Origin: Phoronis australis
Lineage: Eukaryota; Phoronida; Phoronidae
Length of the DNA stretch: 64,000 bases
Assembly (NCBI GenBank): GCA_002633005.1
Contig: NMRA01000072.1
Coordinates: forward strand, 78,335-142,334
Reading direction: 5' to 3'
Below, one piece after another: positions 37,101 through 47,400 of this stretch. Position 1 is the first letter of the stretch. The number at the start of each line of letters is the position of its first letter. The notes under the pieces are model-generated. The model was not told the origin of the DNA. It saw only the letters and a list, made by a program, of their open reading frames with translations, and ran no database searches. Position numbers and translations under genes: made by a program.

Positions 37101-40100
37101 AAAGGAACTTTTTGAAAAGGTGGGGTCCCGAGGCCCCTGGTATAGTACCTTTGGGTTGCTTCAAAATCCGTTGTTGAAACACGAACGGTAGTCCAGTTTC
37201 TGGTGGCGGGGAAAATGATATAGAATGTGTCAAAAAATTTACACACTTCAACGCCTGGAGTTCAAATTCAGTTCCCGTGGATTACTGAGATTCTGCATGG
37301 GCCTACTGCATGATTACACCTTTTTTAATGTGTGTACGTTGCTATTTGGCGATCTGAATATCCCAATGTTAGTCTGCAACTGAGTTCTGTGAAGCATTGT
37401 CATTTCTTACAAAATTAGCTTCTAATTGTCAAAAAATCATCTGTGAATCAGTCGATTTTCGAAGATACATAAATATGTAAATCAGCCAGAAACCAACAAT
37501 CGATTCCATGAGCAATGCGTTTACCTTGACTTGATGATTTAATTCCTTTTGATTCCCTGTTTGTGAGTTTGAACGACAAATTTTTAGCCAAAGTAAAAAA
37601 CCAATGCATTTATTGTCATTTGAACTGTGACTATATTTTGGGGGAACTGTTCGAATTTCATCAATGAGAGTTATTTTAGATTGGCAAAAACCGCCTAAGT
37701 GTACTTTACTATTTGGGGATAGGATTATAGAGTTTTTCCAACTTCAGGATGTAACTAAATTTGCTGAAACATGTGAATCAGAAACCAGTCTTTCTTTTCA
37801 CGACTGTCACCGGCCCCACGCATACATGTATGTCCGTTGCCACGGTTTAAACCTGACGCCTGCAAATTTTGGGGGGCACGTGCCCGCTCCCACTTCCTAC
37901 GGCCCTGAATGCAGTGACGTTGAAAAGTTTATTAATCCTGCAAAATAAATAAGATATATTGCCAAAACACGTGCATGTCACCGTAACATTATTTTATCTT
38001 TTTTGTCACATATTAGCACGCACACTTACTTGCACACATGAAGTCACAGGGAATAAATCTCTATACAAGTACGAAGGCCTTTACTCTAAGGTTCATAAGT
38101 CAAAGGAGCCTACACACTCGACTCGAAAGAACCTTTCATCCAAAAATGCCACGAAGAGACCCTTACTCCGAAGAATGTGTAGGTTTACTCTGAAGGTCCG
38201 TTACCCCTGAGGGCCCTTATATGTTCTAGATAGATTCGTTTCCAAACATTAAAGGTATACTTCGAGAAATTGTTGATCACATCGTTACGATAAATTCTTG
38301 GCCAAAACATGAGCAATATACCGATTGCCTGTGACTGTTTACAAAACCGTTATCAAATGCTCATTGGCAATTTCTCTGACGCACTGTGTAAACGGATTTT
38401 CCTAAGCAAACACACCATAGCACAAATTCAGGATGTTTTTGAGTAGCCCGATATTTAGGTCTTAATGTTCAAGTATAGCATTTTCGGAATATAGATTTTT
38501 CACATGCCTTTGCGAGTACAGAGTATTAAACAAGGGAAAAAAGTATCTGCCATATCATTTCGGAAGAAACGGCTTTGGGGTATAGGCCCTTCAGAGCAGG
38601 AACGTGATACGACGTGTGTTGCATCGTTCCTTCGAAGGTTCGTTTATCCGAATGTAAGGTCTTAGGAGTAACAGCTCTTCAGAGTAGAGGCCATGTGGAA
38701 TAACAACTTGTTGGATTCATAAAATGACGGAAAATTAAGAGTCTCAACATTCCTGCAACGCCATTGTGTCATACGTAGAACAAGCGTTGCAATAATGGAC
38801 TAAGCAATACATTTCAGTGAATGGCGGTTGGTCAGCTTGGAGTAGCTGGGGGTCTTGTTCTAAAACATGTGGGGGTGGATCACAGACGGCGACAAGGACG
38901 TGTACCAACCCTTCACCTGCAAATGGCGGCGCACCCTGTTCAGGAAGTAGCTCGAAGACTCAGACCTGCAATACTGGCGGATGTCCAGGTAGATTTTATT
39001 GACTATGAAACGCTTACAATCCACGCAAAGGAAAATCGAGGTTCAGCAAACACGTGACCTTGTTTTGGCTGTGTGATATATTCCAGTATAGTTTTTATTT
39101 AAACAATCCAATAAATTATAGGCTTGCATACTATGATTCCTTTAAATCCTCGACCAATTTTTTTTTGGGCAGTATATGCTTGGTCGGTGATGAGAGCTAT
39201 GTATGTTTCAAGACACCATGCGCACTCTCATCATCATGTTTTCTTTGTACTGTGCATCCTTTCCTGGGTGAAAAAGTACTACATGTCATATTGTCTGCCT
39301 ATTTCATACCAAACGCGCATTCAATGTTATATGCAAGGGATAGGAGTTCGAAAACGTGCATGCAAGCAAGTTAAGAAGAGTTCAAACATCTCGAACTCAA
39401 ACCTCCCGCTATCCGAATCATTTTTTTCATTATCCAGGCATGGACCACCGTAGCAGCAACTGACAGTAGTCTGATCATTGCGTTATTGTGAGAATTTTGA
39501 TTCTGTACTGGTGTATGAATGTGCATATGCATAGCCATTTTCATAAGCATTCTGTTACCGATATTCAGTTACCTACCACGCTCATGCGCGCACGCACGCC
39601 CGCACGCACGGGCACACTCATATCTAATCTTGATTATCTGTTATCACGAATGATCAGTCAGTCGTGGGCTGGCTGTCTTTTGTGGAAACATCACAACACT
39701 GTGCTTCAGTAACTGAAAAAGCACTGCAATTAAAAGCAATTCCTTTCAGTGAATGGCGGTTGGTCTGCTTGGAGTAGTTGGGGATCTTGTTCGAAAACAT
39801 GCGGGGGTGGGTCGCAGACGGCGACAAGGACGTGTACCAACCCTTCACCTGCAAATGGCGGCGCACCCTGTTCAGGAAGTACTTCGAAGACTCAATCATG
39901 CAGTAATGGAGGATGTCCAGGTAGATTTTATTGAAAATAGACGACCTTGAACGTATGGGAATCACAAAACATCATAAGACATTTTAACGTTATCATCGAA
40001 AAATTTGTTCACAAAACAAATTTCACTTAACCTTCCTTGAAATAGTCAACATATAACTCAATGATTTTTTATGTACATTTGAGTAAATAATGTTTTGCTG

Positions 40101-43100
40101 TAAAACGGTTTTGATTCGGATTTAGTGGAACCGAAGAAGCCTAAATATCGCCACCCACTACGGACATTACAAATAAACGCTGTCGCCATGCCATTTTGGT
40201 GTACGAAGTCCTTAAAATGATACTCAAACCTGTTTCAGTGAATCCAACCAAATTTGCAATATTCAGAGACAAAGGAGTAGGCCTAATTTACCTACTCGTA
40301 CAATCCGTCCTCATTATGGCATTACTCGTACCCTATTATTCTAAGCGGGCGTTGCTCATGCTTGGCGATATACCCATGGTAAGACAGATTTAGTCGCAGA
40401 GACGGATTTAGATATAGAGAGACAGCTTTGGCCGTCGAAAGGCGGTTTCGTAGCGTCCTTCATTGTTTTAACAGTCGATCGGGTAAACAGTGTCATATCT
40501 TGCATAAAGAACAAGCGATTTCGCAGTAGTTAACATCTTTTTGCCCTACTATAACATGTTATGTTTCAGGCGAAGGGTATAGAATTTTTTTAAGTAAACT
40601 ATTAATACGTATTTAAAAGCACTTTTGAAAGACCATATTTGCGAGAACTATTGTTTTGACTCATATATTGGGTAAAAGAGCACTTGTGGTAAAGGAATGC
40701 CGGGCCGTTCATTGTTCATTGATTACTTCAGCGGAAAGATTCGTCGACGCTGAACTTGACTTATTCCAGTTTGAAGTTTGCGATTTCAGTTCGGTTTGAC
40801 TTAATTAGATCTGAGTGGGTTTTGAGACTTTTGACAAAGTTTGCTGTTGGCATTACGTCGTCTTTGCTCAAATATTGTCACTTTTCGTGCGAGTAGCTTT
40901 TGAGAAACCATAAAAGAACAGGACCCAGTGTTCCGTAGGCTTGGTTTTTTTGCGAGAAAAGCAAGATCTCGTAAGACTTCGCAAATCGCAGGAGTAAAAA
41001 ACGAGTGTTTTGTGAGTAAGATCTGGACTCGTTAGACTCATTGACTAATGAGTTATACCTGGCAAAATGGCGGCCATTGAAGTAATAGGTCGGCAAGGTT
41101 TGAATGTTGAATTATGGGATTGGATTCAATCTTTCCATTTTATACTAAGAGAAAATTTTTCGTTACGAGCGCAAGCTAATGTTTTACGGTCTATGGAACT
41201 TTACCAGGTATTCGCACCTTCCAATACCGTGAAATCTGACTATACATGTAGTAATTGCACACGAACTGTTAGTGACACACTGCTCTTTTCAAATTTTCTC
41301 TGCTTCTTGATAATGGGCCTCTTGAAAATCATGGCGGCACTTTCTTTTCATGGAGTAGCTCGAAAGCTACAAGGGGCCTGAGCCATAACGCGAGAAATGC
41401 GAGTGTGAGAGCTAGTGAGATCACCCGATTCGATTAGTGCATGCCGATGTCTTTTGAAAACTTGCCAAACTCTTATGTTGTAAAACATTTTTTTTTACGG
41501 GAAGTCTACAGCCCCAATTTTTACGTAACATGATGGGTGGCTGGGAAGGGGGGGAGGCGGGNNNNCCCCCCCCCCCCCCACTTCTTTCAGTGCTGTGCCG
41601 CCCATCTTGAAGAGCACAAGAGGTCTTGAATAAAATGTTAGAACGAACTCCGTTGGATTTTACAGTTAATGGTGGTTGGTCTGCTTGGAGTAGTTGGGGC
41701 TCATGTTCCGTGACTTGTGGAGGTGGATCACAGACGGCGACAAAAACGTGCACCAATCCTGCACCTGCGTATGGCGGCGATGATTGTTCAGGATCTGATT
41801 CCAAATCTCAGACCTGTAATTCCGAACATTGCCCCGGTAAGATCGACTTTGTGTTCTTCAGGATAATAATTGTGTTGCTTCAACAGATTCTGTTTCTAAT
41901 ATCTGAATCAATATCGAGATAGATTTCTTGTACGTAAACGTTAAATTTCAAAGAAATGTATGGACGTTACAACGGATACCTTCTGCAGCCGCTTTAAGTA
42001 CAGTATGCTAACGAACAATCTGGAAGAATATAATTTGCCAACTCACCGATAATAGCATTATGAAAACTGTTAAGCGATTGTATACTGACTTGCTTCTGTG
42101 ACAGTGATACATTTACGGTTGTAGACCTTGTGTCTTAAATTCACAATTGACTTTCAAATAACAGCGGAGTTCTTTGACAGTCAAGAAAACTCCGTATGGT
42201 GGTTACCAATTAAAAAGGTGTAGATCTGTTTGGATGATTAGAGTAACACTTTTCATATTGGGGCCCGTGTACTGATTCAGGCTATTAAATTGTTAATGAT
42301 TTGGTGAGATGTTGTTTAGATAAATGTTCTTCATCTCTATTTGTTTCGCAGTGGATGGGGGCTGGTCTGCCTGGGGAAGTTGGGACTCCTGCAACGCCAC
42401 CTGTGGATTAGGATCAAAGTCAAGAACGAGATCTTGCACCAATCCTGCCCCAAATTACGGAGGTGCAGACTGTTCCGGAAGCGCCTTGGGGGTGGAATCC
42501 TGCTTCTTAGTGGCATGTCCAGGTAAGATGTAGGCTTACATGGTTTTTGTAATTTCATGACCGTTCAAATACTTTAATCAGTTTTCGTAACCAAGATTGC
42601 TAAAATGTAGGCCTACATCAGTCCTGACGTTCTACAGCCACGAATCCACACTGTGACGACATTTGTGGGTTCCAATGTTTTTTCCGCCAGGCCAGCATCG
42701 CATTTGCACGCATGCACTGCTTGGTTGGTTAGAATCTTTGCAAATGACACTGTTTCTGGTTTAGTCAGGACTATAAGTTATCATCGCTACGCCAAATTTA
42801 AAAAGGAGTTTCGGAATATCTGGTATTATAAATTTCCAACGAGCAGAACCTACAGTTTTCGAAACATGTCTTAAGCTGTTGAAGTCCATTACTACAGAAG
42901 CCTTTCCATTGTAATTTGCCGTGTTTTCATTGTAATCCTCTTTTTTCCAGATCCATGTGTGTACATCTACCCAAACGCTGAATCAGTAGACAGCAATCTA
43001 CTGTCAGACCCAAACATCAAACTGTTTTCGAGACGGGACTCGAGAACTTTCCAGTCCGTAGACACTATTCCCTCTGAAACATTGACATTCAAGTCTGCGT

Positions 43101-43228
43101 CTCAAGTCCCATCAGAAATCATCTGCCTCGGCTTGTGTTCCCGCCACCTTTGCTGTGTTCACGCCATATACTCTCCGAGTACAGTCACGTGTTGGTACCT
43201 GCGTGTGTCGGATTGGAGGGTTGATTGA
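27720..43228 (+). CDS. secreted C-type lectin / TSP1 x5 / PAN-like protein (gene 2)
   Basis: Tandem paralogue of gene 1. Ten exons join to 1602 nt, 533 residues: 27720-27771, 34909-35083, 35312-35534, 35971-35989, 36433-36603, 38818-38988, 39750-39920, 41666-41836, 42352-42522, 42951-43228. Signal peptide, one C-type lectin domain with WIG, QPN and WFD, a 6-codon linker, five TSP1 repeats of exactly 171 nt each, and a PAN/apple-like end. All junctions are in frame. The lectin exons have the same lengths (175 and 223 nt) and phases as gene 1, and the second is nearly identical in sequence. The repeat number differs (five against two) because of duplicated phase 1-1 exons. Presumably secreted; ligand unknown. 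Candidate AATAAA at 43741-43746. Confidence 0.86.
28111..28164. repeat. AAT microsatellite
   Basis: About 18 uninterrupted AAT units in intron 1 of gene 2. Apparent poly-Ile and poly-Tyr frames across it are artefacts. Confidence 0.95.
29095..29270 (+). repeat. ~50-bp degenerate tandem repeat, probable transposon coding
   Basis: The motif CGACGrGCAAGATCkAA recurs near 29102, 29153, 29200 and 29250, at about 47-51 bp spacing. Some copies translate to acidic/basic segments ([17 protein letters not shown]) like the repeated ET-x-EQR-x-RL-rich leaders of Helitron-type polyproteins. It lies just upstream of the OTU remnant. Confidence 0.5.
29380..29800 (+). pseudogene. transposon-borne OTU protease remnant (Helitron-like)
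   Basis: The frame from 29393 reads [20 protein letters not shown], then [19 protein letters not shown] and [13 protein letters not shown]. This is the OTU cysteine-protease start (GDGNCLFRxxxYxxTG), with Phe at the catalytic Cys position. In another frame near 29711 [15 protein letters not shown] supplies the later OTU strand, so a frameshift and a deletion separate them. OTU domains with this leader are known from Helitron-type elements. The copy is dead; the element class is inferred. Confidence 0.65.
31433..33102 (+). mobile_element. P-like element with 20-bp TIRs and a THAP frame
   Basis: Exact inverted ends: ATTAAAGGAGAATGCCACCC at 31433-31452 and its reverse complement at 33083-33102. 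The 1.67-kb interior holds an intact THAP zinc-finger frame near the left end and otherwise no long coding sequence, so it looks like an internally deleted P-type DNA transposon. Its termini resemble those of the 11079-11680 element. Located in intron 1 of gene 2. Confidence 0.75.
31598..31840 (+). CDS. THAP-type zinc finger protein fragment
   Basis: 80 codons, [15 protein letters not shown], then [18 protein letters not shown] and [13 protein letters not shown]. The C2CH residues (CIVPAC, CxxH), the invariant Pro and Trp (FPREP, KW) and a terminal F after DSD fit a THAP DNA-binding domain. It stops right after the domain (TN, stop), so no transposase part follows in frame. It sits between P-like TIRs and is probably the 5' exon of a former transposase. 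The ATG could instead lie in an upstream exon. Confidence 0.7.
   Translation: MKAAILWCIVPACPSYEAAKKAGISFFRFPREPGILRKWLAVVKNEKYAVDGKYEAVKHLRVCGRHFVDSDFSDEFRLTN
33481..33481. other. single N
   Basis: Isolated ambiguous base in intron 1 of gene 2; no duplicated flanks noticed. Confidence 0.6.
34671..34735. repeat. foldback family B, one arm
   Basis: GCTCAAGAAATAACGAATTGCCAGTTC matches one arm of the family at 23660-23780; the opposite arm is not clear. Degraded copy about 170 bp before the first lectin exon of gene 2. Confidence 0.5.
34909..35083 (+). CDS. gene 2 exon 2: C-type lectin domain, first half
   Basis: Acceptor CCATTTCCAG ends at 34908; donor GTATGT at 35084. Encodes [37 protein letters not shown] and [11 protein letters not shown]. 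Same cysteines and length as gene 1 exon 2. Phase 1 to 2. Confidence 0.88.
35312..35534 (+). CDS. gene 2 exon 3: C-type lectin domain, second half
   Basis: Acceptor ATTCAAG ends at 35311; donor GTAAGA at 35535. Encodes [44 protein letters not shown] and SLCQYPKP. Nearly identical to gene 1 exon 3 at both DNA and protein level. QPN and WFD at the binding-site positions. Confidence 0.88.
35971..35989 (+). CDS. gene 2 exon 4: micro-exon linker
   Basis: 19 nt between TTTTTTGTAG and GTAAGTAT, encoding SVASMP plus one base. Needed to move from phase 0 to phase 1 before the TSP1 exons; one codon shorter than the gene 1 linker. Confidence 0.72.
36433..36603 (+). CDS. gene 2 exon 5: TSP1 repeat 1
   Basis: Acceptor GTTTTAG ends at 36432; donor GTAAGT at 36604. 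[20 protein letters not shown] through CNTGGCPG: full TSP1 with three Trp, CSKTC sequon and six Cys. 171 nt, phase 1-1. Confidence 0.9.
36717..36725. other. assembly gap (9 N)
   Basis: Gap in C-rich sequence in the intron after TSP1 repeat 1 of gene 2. Confidence 0.8.
36790..38817. other. gene 2 intron 5
   Basis: No coding signature. A short GC-rich segment near 37860-37910 (GGGGGGCACGTGCCC) looks like the end of a dispersed repeat. Near 38075-38210 and 38585-38690 short CTCTrAAGGT / CTTCAGAG motifs recur, of unclear origin. Confidence 0.4.
38818..38988 (+). CDS. gene 2 exon 6: TSP1 repeat 2
   Basis: Acceptor ACATTTCAG ends at 38817; donor GTAGAT at 38989. Protein almost identical to repeats 1 and 3 ([26 protein letters not shown]). 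The donor and following bases (GTAGATTTTATTGA) are shared with exon 7, showing duplication beyond the exon. Confidence 0.9.
39750..39920 (+). CDS. gene 2 exon 7: TSP1 repeat 3
   Basis: Acceptor TCCTTTCAG ends at 39749; donor GTAGAT at 39921. Same repeat with [18 protein letters not shown] at its end. By hand about 155 of 171 positions equal exon 6, with an unbroken identical run of about 68 nt in the middle. Confidence 0.9.
39970..41665. other. gene 2 intron 7, with a gap
   Basis: A segment near 41064-41120 ([12 protein letters not shown] in one frame, then ELWDWIQS) has a counterpart near 58973-59025 (MAIEVIGWDM, LWDTI), suggesting a dispersed repeat. A poly-G/N/poly-C block lies at 41549-41579 with N at 41562-41565. 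Confidence 0.45.
41666..41836 (+). CDS. gene 2 exon 8: TSP1 repeat 4
   Basis: Acceptor GATTTTACAG ends at 41665; donor GTAAGA at 41837. [20 protein letters not shown], a [13 protein letters not shown] segment and CNSEHCPG. 171 nt, phase 1-1. More diverged than repeats 1-3 and closer in style to gene 1 repeats. Confidence 0.9.
42352..42522 (+). CDS. gene 2 exon 9: TSP1 repeat 5
   Basis: Acceptor GTTTCGCAG ends at 42351; donor GTAAGA at 42523. [20 protein letters not shown] through [10 protein letters not shown]. All six Cys kept; CNATC is both an O-fucose and an N-glycosylation sequon. The most diverged repeat; its G-L-G-S-K-S replaces the common GGGSQT. Confidence 0.9.
42951..43228 (+). CDS. 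gene 2 exon 10: PAN/apple-like C-terminal module
   Basis: Acceptor TTTTTTCCAG ends at 42950; stop TGA at 43226-43228. [44 protein letters not shown] and [12 protein letters not shown]. Same cysteine pattern and length (one codon shorter) as gene 1 exon 7. Confidence 0.83.
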
Positions 43229-43676
43229 TACTATGAAACAATTATTGGACTACACAAGAAAGTTAAGTTTAAATGATTGCCACTGTGTCTAGCATAATTT
43301 ATAGAAATTATCCAAGTACCTAGCAGTTATGCTATTGTCTCAGACTGAGGTGATGCTCAAGTGCCAATTTAATAACATTTCAGAAAGTTTATAGTTGTGT
43401 GAAGTCCAGGACTCGGAATTTTAAAGTCACTTTGAAGCAGACCTGTGAGGAATACAATGAATGAGTAGTGAAAGCAATATAGGCCCGGCAATAAGTGGCA
43501 TTTCCGTGTACTCGAGGAATGGCCAGGAATTTAACAGAGACATTTCAATCCACTCAAGATGTAATAGTCAGAGATAAACGTTTTCAAAAATACAGTTTTA
43601 CTAGTTGCCTTTCTTCTGTCCTACAGGCGGCTGTTTCTTTTCTGAGAACACACAAGGCAAGTTGAATAATTTATCA

Positions 43677-43682
43677 TTTATT
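43677..43682 (-). terminator. candidate polyadenylation signal, BRAP
   Basis: AATAAA on the minus strand about 580 bp beyond the BRAP stop. The plus-strand signal for gene 2 (43741) lies upstream of it, so the two transcripts may overlap at their 3' ends. Confidence 0.35.
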
Positions 43683-43740
43683 TACACACTGAACACCACA
43701 TAATGAAATTTATCGTGCAACGCCTGATTTTGTTAAGAAG

Positions 43741-43746
43741 AATAAA
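43741..43746 (+). terminator. candidate polyadenylation signal, gene 2
   Basis: AATAAA about 513 bp after the gene 2 stop; no closer canonical hexamer noticed on the plus strand. Confidence 0.4.
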
Positions 43747-44260
43747 AATCAAGAATCAAAGTAGCAATTCAAGATGAACAACTGATTTGTTACACTACAG
43801 TTTTGGAAGATATTGGAACTGTTTTTTTTTTTTGAATGCAGCATCAAAGATTTGTTAATTTATATGATCATCACAGACTCTGGTTCTGTGTATGCATAGA
43901 GTGGATAACATGTATGATCACATGACGTGGCTCTGTAGGGTACCTACAATATGATCTGACAACATGGACGTGACGTCCTTCAAAACACAAGTCTAACTGG
44001 ATTTCTGTATTCGACCGATGGTCCAGATGGTTCCTTGGACTAGAGCGTATACGCGGATTCCAAACAGTCTCTGGTTCCAGCCCTGGTCAGGGCAACAATC
44101 TTATCACACTTGTGACCTACTTATGAGAACATCAGAGATATCATGTATTGAGAATACACAGAGTGGGTGGTCCAGGTATTACAGTCTATGACTATATCCA
44201 TCAAGAAACTACACGAGACTAGTTGCAAAACAGCTGCAGTTGCACAAACAGAAATCCTCC

Positions 44261-44425
44261 TTATCTCTTCTTCTTTGTTTTCTTTGCGTCAGAGCCTGAG
44301 GCTCCCATTACAATGTGGCCATGTTGTATCTCCTCTCTTGTGGCTGGATCAGCCTTGGCCACCTCCTGTTGAGCTTCTATGTAGAACATCACGTCACGCA
44401 ACTGTTCACGAAGGTCACAGATCTC
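44261..44425 (-). CDS. BRAP: BRAP exon 15 (C-terminus)
   Basis: Acceptor TTTTCCCCCAG, then EICDLREQLRDVMFYIEAQQ, and TREEIQHGHI to DAKKTKKKR and stop TAA at 44263-44261. The LREQLRDVMFYxExQQ stretch is a BRAP signature. Confidence 0.92.
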   Translation of the reverse strand, partial: EICDLREQLRDVMFYIEAQQEVAKADPATREEIQHGHIVMGASGSDAKKTKKKR

Positions 44426-47400
44426 CTGGGGGAAAAGACAGGAAGTCAACTAAGGGAGTCACCTATAGTAAGGAAATCCAACTAATGCTTTAGGTTTGAA
44501 ATTTACTGAGCAACTTTGCCGTTTTATAAATTTAATGTATTTCATTAGTAGATTGTTCTTGAAAACAATTTAATCAGATAATGGAATGTGGTACAGTTCA
44601 AAAAGACTAACAACGATTCCAATACCTTTCTAAATTTCAGAACAGTTTCTATCAAAGCTGCATAATGACAGTCACACATTGTTTGATAGTCATCCAGATA
44701 CAGACTAATACACAAAAAACAAAAAAAATCTTGAATTTAGAACACAAAAAGGGGGAACAGAATAGACTTTATTTCCTAGATAATTTTAAACAAGTTATAG
44801 TAGACAGGAAGAAAACATTACTTCATTATGTGCAAAGTTTATATTTTGCACAGCTGCCACTAACAAACACCGTCCCAATGAAATTTGAACATGATTTTAA
44901 ACTATGCCAGTGAGCTTTTGAAAACTGGGAAAATGACAATTTTGACATTATTTTTTTTGAATTTGAGGAAACTTTAATTAATGATACAATTAAAACACCT
45001 TTCCACCAACTGCAACTCGCATGTAAATACTAATGAGTTTCACATTCTTCCACCCTCAACAGTCACCCTTCCAACAGTTATACCCTCTTTCACCACTCAC
45101 GGTGGCTGTCTCTTTCTTCACCACACACATCCTCACGTGAAGTCCTTCATAACTTGTATAATTACTTTCTGGCTCTCACATTGGCTGTTTTCCTTCATTC
45201 ACATATTCACGACAACCCACCCTTTCTTTATACTTCTGTAAGTCTAGTCCTCCAATCCCTCCAATTACGACACTGACTCCATCAACCACGTCGGTTGCCT
45301 CTTACCTATCTCCACAAACCTACACATTCTTACTCCCGTCAACCCATTCCATCTGCCACACCATCCCTTTGCCTCACCCCTATCACCACACAACAGTTCT
45401 TTCCTTACTCCCCTCAACCATTTCCACCTGCTAAACCCTCTATCACCCACGTTAGTTGCCTCACCCTTATCACCAGACACACACATGTCCTTACTCCACT
45501 CCACCAGTTACACCCTCACCTACCACCCACGTGGGTAGCCTTTCATCCCATCACCACACACCTACCCTTTCCTTGTCCTCTTCCTTTCCCTCCAACTTCT
45601 GAACCCTCTCCTGCCACTCTCGCTGGTTGTCTCGGAGACACTTGTTCATCGTTCGTTCTTCCTCTAGCTCAGTAGACAATTTGGACAGTTTAGCAGTCAT
45701 CTAGACTCAGAAAGAAAACAAGTGGTAAGTGGTATAGTTACCATTTTGACAACAAAAACTCACTGTGGATGAGTTGAAAATATGGAGTCTGGCACTGTTG
45801 TGGTTAACCGCGTGAAAGAATACATCAAGTGTAACTCTTAGCAGCTCATTCAAATATATTACTACAATTGGAAGAAAAAATGACCTCAGCTGGAAGAATA
45901 TGTCTCATGAACACTTGAGTTCCAAACAGCAATATCGCAAGTTATTAAAAAAGGGCTATTGTTAACTCTCATCAGCAGGAAAAAATGTGCCAAACACTTT
46001 GACAGTTCCATCAAAAACCAATGTTGCAAGACTTTTTGGAAACCACTGCCCATGACAAACTCTTTGCAGTATACCTCAGATGCAGACAGGCGTGACTTGT
46101 CCAGTAATTAACCTCAAGTTATTCTGCACAGGCAGTCTTTTGTTAGAGCTGACTGCTTGGCTATGTCAACTAGGACATTGTTGCCATAGTGACAGCACTT
46201 CTGATATTTAGCACAAAATATAATGGTGAAACAAAATTCTACTTCTTGAAATTATTCAAGAAAAATTAAGATTAAGAAATTTTTAGCACGCTTTGTTCTG
46301 CGTAGCTGTCGTGAAACATTTCGTGAAGTTTGCAGTTGCAAAGAAGTAAAACCTTGGAAAATAGAAAATTTGCACTTATGGCTACTATTTTTGAGCGAAG
46401 TGAATAACTACTGTATGACTGGGTATTAAGTGAATATGAATAAGCCTTTATGACTATCACTACAAAGATGGTTGGTAAACGTTTTTGTAACGCGAAGCTC
46501 AAACTTGATATCATACCAACTGACACCTCTTCTCCAAGATCAACTTTTGTTTGACCTCCTCACTCAGCCTAGTGTTGAGACCAGCACACTCATCAGTGAG
46601 TTCATTGGACCGTGACTCCAGACTCTCCTTTTCGTGCTTAGCGTTGCGCTCGATAGCTTCCATCTTTTCTTCAAAGTAATGTCGTTGCGACTCCAACTGA
46701 CTAGTCAGGAGATAGGTATACTGGAAACAGAAAGTCATAGTAAGAACACAAGAAGTGTGTTTACATCAACTGGACACATTCTAGAACACAAGGGTAAAAA
46801 GACACATTTTTAAAGATATTCTTTCCGTTTCTCATTAGTTAAAAACTTAAGAAAAGGGGCTTGACCACGCAAATTATTCTAGTTTAAACTTCTAACCAAA
46901 TGGCATTCTTTTAACACAGTACCAAATGTTTTCAAAATAACCAGAATTGAATACTTAGTTCTCAAAATCAGTTTTAAATTTCTGGTGGTAAACCTACAAA
47001 ATGTCTGCCTCATTTGAATGGCATGAAACTTCACTTTTTATGAATTGTCAGTAAAACAAATACATGCAGGACTGTCATTTCTCTATTGCACCTTTTTTAT
47101 TTTCTAAACTGGTGAAAGTAGAGCAACGAATGTTTCTGCAGGAGAAAGCCAAATGTTTTTTTATTCATTTCAATACTAAAAATACATATCTCCAGCTCTT
47201 TTTAAAATTAAAATTGATTTTGTCACCCCATTTTATCAACGGTCATAAGGCTGGTCTTAGCTTACTTAGAAGACACCTAATTGACAAGGCTCTTGAATTA
47301 CATACTATAACACATTGGGTTGAATGAAGTTTATCAATTGCTGGATTTATTCCTCCTATGCTAGAAAGCCGATGTTCTCACCTCCAATGTTAGAGAGTCA

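Noticed and set aside
41067-41381. Open frame [11 protein letters not shown] in gene 2 intron
   Set aside because: A similar short segment recurs near 58973, so it is probably a dispersed repeat rather than an exon.
43626-43652. Possible extra exon between CCTACAG and a GC donor (GCAAGT) after gene 2
   Set aside because: Gene 2 already ends with a stop at 43228 in an exon matching gene 1's last exon; a GC donor and 26-nt length are weak evidence.
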